Shown here one piece after another: positions 37,894 to 45,044 of a stretch of DNA of 64,000 bases (the first letter of the stretch is position 1; the number at the start of each line of letters is the position of its first letter). Under the pieces are notes generated by a model. The model did no database searches. It saw nothing but the letters and a program-made list of their open reading frames with translations, and was not told the origin of the DNA. This DNA comes from Glaciimonas sp. (GTDB lineage Bacteria; Pseudomonadota; Gammaproteobacteria; Burkholderiales; Burkholderiaceae_D). The DNA lies in the NCBI GenBank assembly GCA_012927625.1, contig JABBOV010000003.1, forward strand, positions 372,001-436,000, written 5' to 3'. A program made the translations under genes and the position numbers.

Positions 37894-38976
37894 TTATTCC
37901 GCTATGAAGTCAGCTATTTCACTGAAGCGGCCTGTTCCCTCTTCCACGTTAAATTGCACAGTGGCATCGGCACAATCGCCATAAATCTTATTAAAATTAT
38001 TGCGACGTTCGGTCAAGGCGTCGATAGCACGAATTAAGACACCTTGATTTTTTTCCATGCCTTGATTTTTTCCTGCGGTTACTGGTTTAAGAAACGCTTG
38101 CGCCAAAGTACGCGGTTGTTGATCGCCTTTTTCAGCCAGCACAAAACCGGCGTAGGCGCGCGAAGCAAAACTGTTTTGTTTACCGGTCGGGGATACCTTG
38201 GTGACGGCATTGAGCAATGCGTTCAAGGCTTGTTGCATCAATGCTGCATCGCCGCCCAAATTTTGCAGTAGTAAATCGCGGTTAATGCAGATATACAAAT
38301 AGAACACCCCAGCGCCAAACCCCGCTTCGCCGATATGCGCTGCGCCACGGTCTGTCTCGCCGTTATTGAGGTCATCTACAGCAATAAAATAGTCATCTTC
38401 AACAGCTGCCTTGTGCACGGTAATGGCGTGTGCCACTTGTACTGCAGCTTCGGTATTAAATGCAGGTGAGGAAGCTAGCATGCGGCCAAACATCGCGATA
38501 TCTACAGCGGTGTGTTGTTTGCGCAGTAGTTTCAAATCCTCTTCGCTTGGCGCAATTGCGCTCGCCACCAATTGCGCTACCAGGTCGGCAATCGCTTTTT
38601 CTTCTTCCGGGTTGAAATGCACCAGTTGTTCGACGTGCAAGTCTTCGTTTTTTTCTGTCTTTTTATCTGATTTCGGCTTGCCAAACTGGCAGGCAATCGA
38701 CTTTGCCCAATCTCGCGCATTTTTTTCGCTAACACCTTGTTTGATTAACGACTGATACACGCTAACGCCCATTTCCTTGGTGCGTGTACCAATATGTCCT
38801 TTCAAGGTTGACTCAAAAATATCCGACGTGCGCCAAGCGCGCTTCAGGCTCTGCGAAGAAATACGCAAACGCGTGCAATCGCCAACCACAGCAGTTTTTG
38901 GGCGGCCGGTATCATCGCGGTTCAGGTTGGATGGCGGATAGCTGGTCAAGATATGCAATTGAATAAAACGGGACAT
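37894..38976 (-). CDS. cas7e: Cas7e (Cse4/CasC) Cascade backbone
   Basis: 360 residues beginning MSRFIQLHILTSYPPSNLNR, with DDTGRPKTAVVGDCTRLRIS and SQSLKRAWR, the conserved N-terminal stretch of Cas7e. Six copies polymerise along the crRNA and push every sixth guide base out of the duplex. That geometry matters for reading the mini-CRISPR target match in this window. Confidence 0.96.
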   Translation of the reverse strand: MSRFIQLHILTSYPPSNLNRDDTGRPKTAVVGDCTRLRISSQSLKRAWRTSDIFESTLKGHIGTRTKEMGVSVYQSLIKQGVSEKNARDWAKSIACQFGKPKSDKKTEKNEDLHVEQLVHFNPEEEKAIADLVAQLVASAIAPSEEDLKLLRKQHTAVDIAMFGRMLASSPAFNTEAAVQVAHAITVHKAAVEDDYFIAVDDLNNGETDRGAAHIGEAGFGAGVFYLYICINRDLLLQNLGGDAALMQQALNALLNAVTKVSPTGKQNSFASRAYAGFVLAEKGDQQPRTLAQAFLKPVTAGKNQGMEKNQGVLIRAIDALTERRNNFNKIYGDCADATVQFNVEEGTGRFSEIADFIAE

Positions 38977-39018
38977 GTTTTTTCCTTGAGTATTGTTCGT
39001 AAAGGGTTTGTTCTGGAT

Positions 39019-39546
39019 TTAGGCAGACTGTTTGACAGGCCAGCGATAGCTGTAAGCCCACTGCTTAGGGATATTGAATTTGGGATGAGGATTGCCCCAG
39101 TTATAAACGTCATGAGCAAGCCCAAAAATATTGGCCTTATAGTCAAGCAGCGGCAGGATACGTCGCAGACTAACAAATAAATCATCAGTCTCTTGTACCT
39201 TCAATAAATCGCGGAAGCGTAGTTCAGACACCAACAGCTTTTCTTCCTTCGCATTCCACATTGAAACCGGTAAAGATTGTGTATCTTCAGTTTTAATGTG
39301 CGCCAATAAACCGGCAATCGCAGCCAATTTATCGTTCTGCCAAGGCGCAGCATCCACAGACCAACAATTACAGGCCAACATATAACGGTAAAAACGCTGA
39401 TATGCCGGGCTTAAAGTGACCGCATCCAGTGTTGCGCAACGTCGCAATATGGCACGGCTGGCACGGTCTTCTTCCAGCCCGTGCCACCACTGATGCAGCA
39501 TCTTCCCAAAATGGCTTTCTGCCGTCCAACCAATTTTCTCTTGCAT
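39019..39546 (-). CDS. cse2: Cse2 (CasB) Cascade small subunit
   Basis: 175 residues, mostly helical, with the family pattern LHQWWHGLEEDRASRAILRR near the N-terminus and YQRFYRYML in the middle. Two copies stabilise the displaced DNA strand in Cascade. Separated from cse1 by 11 bp and from cas7e by 42 bp. Confidence 0.94.
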   Translation of the reverse strand: MQEKIGWTAESHFGKMLHQWWHGLEEDRASRAILRRCATLDAVTLSPAYQRFYRYMLACNCWSVDAAPWQNDKLAAIAGLLAHIKTEDTQSLPVSMWNAKEEKLLVSELRFRDLLKVQETDDLFVSLRRILPLLDYKANIFGLAHDVYNWGNPHPKFNIPKQWAYSYRWPVKQSA

Positions 39547-39557
39547 GATTTCCCCTT

Positions 39558-41213
39558 CTACAATGGCAATTGAGCTTGCGGCTCGGTAGTTGATGCGAGT
39601 TTTTTACTTTTTTTAGCGGGTTTATTTCCCTTCTCAGTCACAGGCAAACACAAGATTTTTTTTATCGTGTCGCCCTGCATATTTCTTTTCAGGCTGTTGT
39701 AGGCTTCAGCAATGCGGCGCGGATCTTGCTGGGCGATTGCGCCGGCGCCAACAATATCGACATCAAACATATCCAGGACCTTATTGCGCAATACCTTGAG
39801 CCATGCTTCGCCCACACTGATAAGGAAACCGGCATCATCCATATCAATGCCGGTATCGGAGCGCGCTTGCGCTATCAAACTTTGCAGCTGCCGATAAAAG
39901 TGGAGTTCGGTGCTATCCCAAAATGCTTTATCCACGAAACTCAAATCACCACGCAAATCGCTATCGCCAAACCACGCCTGCTTTACCGCTTGTCGCAGAT
40001 AAAAAACAGCTTGTTCCGATGCCTCGATGAGATTCTTAACTATCGCTGGGAAATTTTTTTGCGTAGCACGGTCACTGCCTGCCAAGTCGTATAAAGGAAA
40101 GGTGGTTTCATACCAGCAACGGGGCTTCATGTTGTCCATGTCGTAACCGAATACCCACAACCGACACTCCGATTTTTTCCGTGTTGCCAAAACATAATTC
40201 ACTATCGTTGCTGCTTGCACCTGCTTCTTACTTTGCGAGCTACCCATCGCCCACGACAGCCAGTTTTTATAACTAAAACCACCGGGTTGCGGATGCACCG
40301 GCAACCAGACATCCTTGGCTTCGTAATAAGGGGAAAACGGATGTCGCCACACGCCTTTGTAATTCAAACCCTGCGGCTTGGTGAGATAGCGATGCACCAG
40401 TTGCGTTGATTCGCGCTTGCAGATATCGCACTGCCCCGTTTGTGCATCAGAAAAGTCAAGTTGGATGCGACGTGGCATAGCCCAGAACAGATGATGTGGA
40501 TGGACCTGCAGCGGTTGTGTCTCGCCGCCGCTAGCTTGAATTTTGCTAATCTCAGCCAGCCACGGAAAGGTAAAGTGCTTTGCGGTTTTCTGTACATCAC
40601 CGCCTTGCTGCAGAAAAGCACGTTGCGGTTTGACATTCAGCCACAAGTCTTGCCATAAACTTCGTGAGGGCGTTGCAACTACCAGCGTCGTTAAAGGGCC
40701 ACCGCCGCGCAAACTGGTACGATGTCCCGCGCCCCCTGCGGGAGCATTGGTCTGCAAAGTGAATAAGGCTGTTGCCGCACAATGTGGGCACATCGCCGTG
40801 ATGGTGTCGCGCTTGACGAAATGGTCGGTATTCTTGTCAATCGCAGACCCACCGGCGGCATCAATCAATAAGGCATCAATCGTGCATTCAGCACCTTCGG
40901 TCAAACTAAAATCCTGCATGAATCGTGCTTTATCGCCATCGAGCACAAACGCATCGGCAGTTGGAGCAAACCATTTTTGCAGCACTTCGGCGGTAGGCGG
41001 GACATCCAGCAAGTCTTCCCAATCGCCCTCGTCATTGATCGGTGTGGTGGTTTGCAGCAGGCCAATCATCATTTGCGCCAGCGCGCCGTTGAAATCGGCG
41101 CGGTTAGCGGCAAAAGCCACAATGTCCGGTTCAGCGATTTGATGCGGTGCTATCCAGTCCGCTTGCCCATTGCGGCGGCGAACGGGTAGCCATTTTTCTT
41201 CCAATAAATTCAT
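39558..41213 (-). CDS. cse1: Cse1 (CasA/Cas8e) Cascade large subunit
   Basis: 551 residues starting MNLLEEKWLPVRRRNGQADW, the usual Cse1 opening. Two CxxC pairs (AMCPHCAAT and GQCDICKRE) could hold zinc. The C-terminal four-helix bundle region ends in a Lys/Ala-rich tail. Cse1 reads the PAM and recruits Cas3. It is the first gene of the Cascade-adaptation operon; its upstream region carries the promoter and the match to the mini-CRISPR guide. AAGG lies eight bases before the start codon. Confidence 0.95.
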   Translation of the reverse strand: MNLLEEKWLPVRRRNGQADWIAPHQIAEPDIVAFAANRADFNGALAQMMIGLLQTTTPINDEGDWEDLLDVPPTAEVLQKWFAPTADAFVLDGDKARFMQDFSLTEGAECTIDALLIDAAGGSAIDKNTDHFVKRDTITAMCPHCAATALFTLQTNAPAGGAGHRTSLRGGGPLTTLVVATPSRSLWQDLWLNVKPQRAFLQQGGDVQKTAKHFTFPWLAEISKIQASGGETQPLQVHPHHLFWAMPRRIQLDFSDAQTGQCDICKRESTQLVHRYLTKPQGLNYKGVWRHPFSPYYEAKDVWLPVHPQPGGFSYKNWLSWAMGSSQSKKQVQAATIVNYVLATRKKSECRLWVFGYDMDNMKPRCWYETTFPLYDLAGSDRATQKNFPAIVKNLIEASEQAVFYLRQAVKQAWFGDSDLRGDLSFVDKAFWDSTELHFYRQLQSLIAQARSDTGIDMDDAGFLISVGEAWLKVLRNKVLDMFDVDIVGAGAIAQQDPRRIAEAYNSLKRNMQGDTIKKILCLPVTEKGNKPAKKSKKLASTTEPQAQLPL

Positions 41214-41289
41214 AAGGCATACCTTTCAAAATTACATATAGCAAAAACCTAAACACCCTATAAACGAATCACATCCAAGAAAACTATAA

Positions 41290-41324
41290 GATTAAAAAAA
41301 CTTAGAAAGACGCTACACACACAT
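41290..41324 (-). promoter_or_regulatory. Predicted Cascade target of the mini-CRISPR guide, in the cse1 leader
   Basis: Minus strand: PAM ATG (41324-41322), then protospacer 41321-41290 beginning TGTGTGTAGCGTCTT. The guide begins TGTGTATAGCGACTT. Positions 1-15 agree except 6 and 12, which do not pair in Cascade. Beyond position 15 only scattered bases match (22-25 and 27-30), too little for normal interference but enough for stable binding. The site starts 12 bp beyond the predicted -10 box of cse1. Confidence 0.75.
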
Positions 41325-41336
41325 AATATTTATATG

Positions 41337-41366
41337 ATACTATCCGAACTGATCTACAGGATGCAA
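41337..41366 (-). promoter_or_regulatory. Candidate promoter of the cse1-cas2 operon
   Basis: On the minus strand TTGCAT (41366-41361), an 18-bp spacer and TAGTAT (41342-41337). Each box is a partial sigma-70 match, so this is a candidate only; transcription would start near 41330 and give a leader of roughly 115 nt containing the guide match. Confidence 0.45.
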
Positions 41367-41455
41367 GGAAATTTATAGATACAGGGCCTCCAAATCTTGT
41401 ATCAAATTACAAACTTGCATTATTTTCGGTTCCTCCAAAAAACTGATCTGTAATC

Positions 41456-41545
41456 ATTTTCCCCTCTACTTAGGGGATGAACCGTGTGTATAGCGACTTA
41501 GATCTTTTTATTAAATATGTTCCTCACATTCGTGGGGATTAATCT
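41456..41545 (+). ncRNA. Mini-CRISPR: crRNA-like guide between two degenerate repeats (CreR-like)
   Basis: Degenerate repeat 1 (41456-41484) and repeat 2 (41517-41545) match the array repeat at about 21 and 20 of 29 positions and are exactly 61 bp apart, leaving a 32-nt guide (41485-41516). Repeat 1 keeps a CCCCT/AGGGG stem (41461-41465, 41472-41476) by paired changes and the whole handle ATGAACCG (41477-41484). Repeat 2 keeps CCTCAC-ATTC-GTGGGG (41522-41537), the normal 6-bp stem and 4-nt loop with one G-U pair. A Cas6e-cut product would be 61 nt (41477-41537), standard crRNA size. Orientation is opposite to cas and array. TGTAAT (41449-41454) is a possible -10 box. CreR-type Cas-regulating RNAs have this form in other CRISPR systems; expression here is untested. 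Confidence 0.8.
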
Positions 41546-44310
41546 GATGCAACAGCCGTTGCATCAGATTTTTTAAGCCGCAAACCAAAATCAGCGTCAT
41601 AAAGCCAGGTCAGCAGTTCCGGCTTTTCCCCTTTTTTCTCATTGCCGGCTGTCCAGCCCTGCCCTTGCCAGACACCATCCGCGCGCTGCGATAGCGGCAG
41701 CAGCACGCACCATTTTCCCTGGCTAGGCAAGGTCTGCAGCAAACGACCGTAGGCCGCTTTTTGCTGCCCATCCGACGGTGCGTCAACGGTTGCCAGCCAT
41801 CGGGCGGCGACTTTGACCATGCTGTAAGACCACACGCCTTGTGCCCATCGCTGCAAGTTTCCATCCACCCACTTTGCCAACATGATTTCCATCGTTTCTT
41901 CGCCAAGACGGGAGGGCGTTTTGGCTTCGCTCCACCAGTCGCCTATGTCGCCACGCTGATAGCCACCTTCAATTTTCAGGGTATTTTGTTGCGCAATACT
42001 CTTTTCGGACATTTCCTGTCCGTCGGCTTTCAAGGCACTTTTGGCGAGGGAATCCGGCAGTATTTCCGTTTCCGAAAAGACAGTTTCAATCAGGCTTCTG
42101 GCGTCCGCTGGCATGCTGAAGCTGCCTTTTTGCAATACCTTTGCACTGAGCCACAATTGCCCGTGATGCTTGTATACGTACTGGCCTTTTTTAAATACCG
42201 CACCATACCAATCCACTTTCGGCTCAGTTGTCCATTCAGGCGCAAGAACCCACAAGCATGGCGTCGGGCGCTCATCTTTCGCATCAGAATCCTGCAGACG
42301 ATTGCCTCGCGCATCGCGCACATGACGCTGCAAGCGCCCGGCCCTTTGCAGTACACGGTCTATCGGTGCCAAATCCGTTATCAGAACGTCAATGTCAACA
42401 TCAAGAGATTGCTCTGCAACTTGGGTTGCAATTAGTAAGCGCCCTTGCCGATCTTGCTGCCCGCTGTCGCTGCCAAAATAATGCAATACCTGCTCTTCTT
42501 TGGTCAGCCTGTCCCGCAAGGCAAAGCGAGCATGAAACAAAGTAATTTTTTCGTGGGAGACTGTGCGCGAAAGCCGCTCATACGCGGCCATTGCATCTGC
42601 TACGGTATTGCGTATCCAGCCCACGCATTTGCCTTGTTGCAAGGCTTCGTTGATGTGAGCAAAGACTTTTTCATCGTCGGCTTCGTAATGCACCTGCACG
42701 GCACGGGAGACATTGGCGCGCGAATCCAAGGGATCTTCAGATGGGAAAGATTGGCCATCATGCCAACGTGTCGCCAGCGGATATGCTGCTGAACGCAAGG
42801 TAGGCGCAAGCGCTTGATTACGGCCTTTTACATAGGCGTTCAGGAGAGCTTGCTTCATGCTATTGGGCAACGTGGCAGAGAGCAAAATGACGGAACCGTC
42901 CGTGCGGGCATGAAACTCCAGCAATACTTCCAGCACGCCTTGCATATAGGCGTCGCAAGCGTGTACTTCGTCGATTATCAGCACCTTGTTGAACAAACCC
43001 AGTAAGCGAAGTGACTGGTGTTTGCTATGCAAAACGGCTAGCAATGCCTGATCTACCGTGCCGACTCCGGCGGAAGCAAGTAATGCACGTTTGCTATGGT
43101 CTGCCAGCCATGCGGTACAACGTGCAGTTGCGGTTTCATCTAGCTGCGCAGCGTCGTGTTCTGGTGTGTCGGTGGGTAAAATCGTGGCGGCGAATTCGTC
43201 CACCAGTGTCTTGAAGCCATGCACCAGGGTCAAATTGGCGTTCCCGGCAAACAGTTTTCGATACACCTGCGCCACGCGTTTATACATGGCGTTGGCTGTT
43301 GCCATGGTTGGCAATCCGATAAAAAATCCTGCTGCTGCGTCTTGCGCCATCAAGCGATATGCCAGCATGATGGCCGCTTCGGTTTTACCTGCACCGGTGA
43401 CGTCTTCCAGCAAATAGATTTGCGGCGCTTGCGGAATGTCTACTGTCGCAGCCCAGTGCTGCAACGGCGATGGTTCCTGAATATAGGAGAAAAAATCCGT
43501 GAGCCTCAGCCCTTTTTCAATCGCAATCGGTAGCACCCCGGACGCTTTAAGCGCTTTTTCTGCTTGGACTTTGGCATATTTCCAGTAAGTAGCTAAATCT
43601 TGCGGTTGCTCCCGATAGGGGAAAAACTGCGTATTCGAACCCAGCCAGTCAGCCAATACGGTGACGCCGGCAAACCACCACGACAATGTCTTGCTGTTCC
43701 ATTCAAAATCGGCTCCTGCCTGGATTGGGATGCGTTTAGCATCTGCCGTCAGCAAAAATTTTGCCGCTGCCTGTAAAAAGTCATCGGCCGCACGTTTGTC
43801 TTCTTTGAGAAAGAAGAAATCTACAGTACCTGTGGGTTTGGGCGGCATGCCGTGGTGTCCAGTTACTGCCTGCAACCAACACTTCAGACCGCGCTGCGTT
43901 TTACGCGAATTGTCGATACCTATTTTTAGCAATACGCCATCGTCGACAAGCTCGTTATCCCATAGCCAGAAGCCGATGGAATCATGACGCTCGTTATATT
44001 GCTTGCCTGGATTCGGCGCACGGTTTTGTAATGTCTGAATCAAATCAGGCCGTTGCGACTGGAACGCTTCGCTAAATTTTCCTAAATCATGCAAGGCTAG
44101 TAAAAAAGCCGCCCATGACAAAAATTCCTGCCCAGTGCAATTCAGTAATTGACAGCAGGATGTCAGCAAAACGGGGGATTGCCTCAGATAAGCCACGCCC
44201 ACCGCCGCCACATCCAGACAATGAAACGGCAACAAGTGAAACGCCGACTCTCCATCTTCGGCAGGCTGTGCCTTGCCCCAGTAACGATAATACGATCCCT
44301 GTTCACTCAC
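41539..44310 (-). CDS. cas3: Cas3 nuclease-helicase (type I-E)
   Basis: 923 residues from GTG 44310, chosen because AAGGA lies about eight bases upstream and the protein then opens as usual (SEQGSYYRYWGKAQPAEDGE). The frame extends to 44469 with 53 unlikely residues. HD nuclease domain (LLALHDLGKFSEAFQ), SF2 helicase with EDVTGAGKTEAAIMLAYRLM (Walker A), VLIIDEVHACDAYM (DEVH) and ILLSATLP, then the C-terminal domain. It degrades DNA bound by Cascade. It is separated from cse1 by 325 bp and has its own promoter region. Confidence 0.96.
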   Translation of the reverse strand: MSEQGSYYRYWGKAQPAEDGESAFHLLPFHCLDVAAVGVAYLRQSPVLLTSCCQLLNCTGQEFLSWAAFLLALHDLGKFSEAFQSQRPDLIQTLQNRAPNPGKQYNERHDSIGFWLWDNELVDDGVLLKIGIDNSRKTQRGLKCWLQAVTGHHGMPPKPTGTVDFFFLKEDKRAADDFLQAAAKFLLTADAKRIPIQAGADFEWNSKTLSWWFAGVTVLADWLGSNTQFFPYREQPQDLATYWKYAKVQAEKALKASGVLPIAIEKGLRLTDFFSYIQEPSPLQHWAATVDIPQAPQIYLLEDVTGAGKTEAAIMLAYRLMAQDAAAGFFIGLPTMATANAMYKRVAQVYRKLFAGNANLTLVHGFKTLVDEFAATILPTDTPEHDAAQLDETATARCTAWLADHSKRALLASAGVGTVDQALLAVLHSKHQSLRLLGLFNKVLIIDEVHACDAYMQGVLEVLLEFHARTDGSVILLSATLPNSMKQALLNAYVKGRNQALAPTLRSAAYPLATRWHDGQSFPSEDPLDSRANVSRAVQVHYEADDEKVFAHINEALQQGKCVGWIRNTVADAMAAYERLSRTVSHEKITLFHARFALRDRLTKEEQVLHYFGSDSGQQDRQGRLLIATQVAEQSLDVDIDVLITDLAPIDRVLQRAGRLQRHVRDARGNRLQDSDAKDERPTPCLWVLAPEWTTEPKVDWYGAVFKKGQYVYKHHGQLWLSAKVLQKGSFSMPADARSLIETVFSETEILPDSLAKSALKADGQEMSEKSIAQQNTLKIEGGYQRGDIGDWWSEAKTPSRLGEETMEIMLAKWVDGNLQRWAQGVWSYSMVKVAARWLATVDAPSDGQQKAAYGRLLQTLPSQGKWCVLLPLSQRADGVWQGQGWTAGNEKKGEKPELLTWLYDADFGLRLKKSDATAVASD
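41541..41574 (+). terminator. Intrinsic terminator of the mini-CRISPR, embedded in the cas3 3' end
   Basis: Perfect 13-bp arms AATCTGATGCAAC (41541-41553) and GTTGCATCAGATT (41558-41570) with a 4-nt loop, followed on the plus strand by a run of T (to 41574). The T-run exists only in plus orientation, so it ends the mini-CRISPR transcript, not cas3. On the other strand the same bases encode the cas3 C-terminus SDATAVASD. Confidence 0.9.
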
Positions 44311-44482
44311 GCATTTGTCCTTGGTAAAGACTTGCCTCGACTTACCATCAAGCCATGAAAAAACTTGCTCTAGTCTCGATAACTGAAGGGGAATAGACAC
44401 AAAAAATATTAAAGATGCAACAAGGCAAGATACCTGATTTTCAGCATATGAGGGCATAAAAATTGCCACAAGTTAACTATTT

Positions 44483-44580
44483 GTGAATTACGCAATATCC
44501 GGTAGTGCATCCGTGCCTGCGGCCCGGTGCAGGCGCGTAGGCCTGCTTACTTAAACAGCCGTATTTTGCGTAAGTCCTAC
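44483..44580. mobile_element. MITE-like palindromic element (copy 3, degenerate)
   Basis: Inverted relative to copy 1: TGAATTACGCAAT at the left and TTGCGTAAGTCCTA at the right, with a degenerate core (GTAGTGCA...CCGTGCCTGC, 44502-44520, and GCAGGCGCGTAGGCCTGC, 44529-44546). It shares ACAGCCGTATTTTGCGTAAG with copy 1 in inverse form. It lies upstream of cas3; 44311-44651 contains no gene. Confidence 0.7.
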
Positions 44581-44651
44581 TATTTGCAGCAGTGTGCTGT
44601 GCTTGATATTTTTTCACTTGCGTCACGGGCAACTAATTAAAAGGAGAAATC

Positions 44652-44864
44652 ATGCGAACCAATGTTGCGCAACGGGTGCAAAAGCATCGTGCGGGATTAC
44701 GTGCTGCCGACCTTCGTCCAGTGCAAATTTGGGTGCTGGATACGCGCAGTCGTGGTTTTGCAGTGGAATCTCGTCGTCAATCACAATCGCTGTGCAATGA
44801 TGCACAAGAAGCCAATACGCTGGGCTGTCCCGAAGCGGCTGCGGATACTGTGGGTTGGGAATGA
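44652..44864 (+). CDS. mazE: MazE-family antitoxin (DUF3018)
   Basis: 70 residues with AAGGAG before ATG 44652. VAQRVQKHRAGLRAADLRPV, QIWVLDTRSRGFAVESRRQS is the diagnostic DUF3018 stretch (R-x-x-G-L-R-P-V-Q-I-W-V-x-D-T). The C-terminus (EANTLGCPEAAADTVGWE) is shorter and more irregular than usual. Its stop overlaps the start of a truncated mazF by four bases (ATGA). It remains a readable gene, but without an active toxin its role is unclear. Confidence 0.85.
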   Translation: MRTNVAQRVQKHRAGLRAADLRPVQIWVLDTRSRGFAVESRRQSQSLCNDAQEANTLGCPEAAADTVGWE

Positions 44865-44956
44865 GACGCGGCGATCTTGTAACGATTGCTTTGCAAGGCA
44901 CTTATGGCAAGCCCAGACTTTTAAGGCGTCATCTAAAATCTCCAGAATCAAACTAA
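44861..44956 (+). pseudogene. Truncated mazF toxin
   Basis: 31 residues: MRRGDLVTIALQGTYGKPR is the conserved start of a MazF/PemK endoribonuclease; LLRRHLKSPESN and a stop follow. Relatives continue for about 85 more residues (P-A-L-V and beyond). The break comes exactly after GKPR. No downstream continuation was found in any frame, so the toxin is lost. Confidence 0.85.
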
Positions 44957-45044
44957 AAATTGGCGGCGTGCGCCTTGTGCATTGATATATTGATGTACTG
45001 GCATTTGCGTAACTACCACTCCCTAACAAAACAGGAGATGCTTC

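Noticed and set aside
41214-41455. A CreT-like toxin RNA guarded by the mini-CRISPR (CreTA arrangement)
   Set aside because: The guide target lies directly in the cse1 promoter-leader and no separate small gene with its own start and stop was found between target and cse1, so Cas autoregulation fits better. It is not fully excluded.
41456-41545. Mini-CRISPR as merely a decayed end of the main array
   Set aside because: It is 6 kb from the array, on the opposite strand, keeps paired bases and the handle, has its own terminator, and its guide matches the cas promoter; decay does not explain these together.
44390-44400. A second guide match upstream of cas3 (TGTGT-TA pattern on the minus strand)
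   Set aside because: Only seven readable positions agree and no accepted PAM precedes it.
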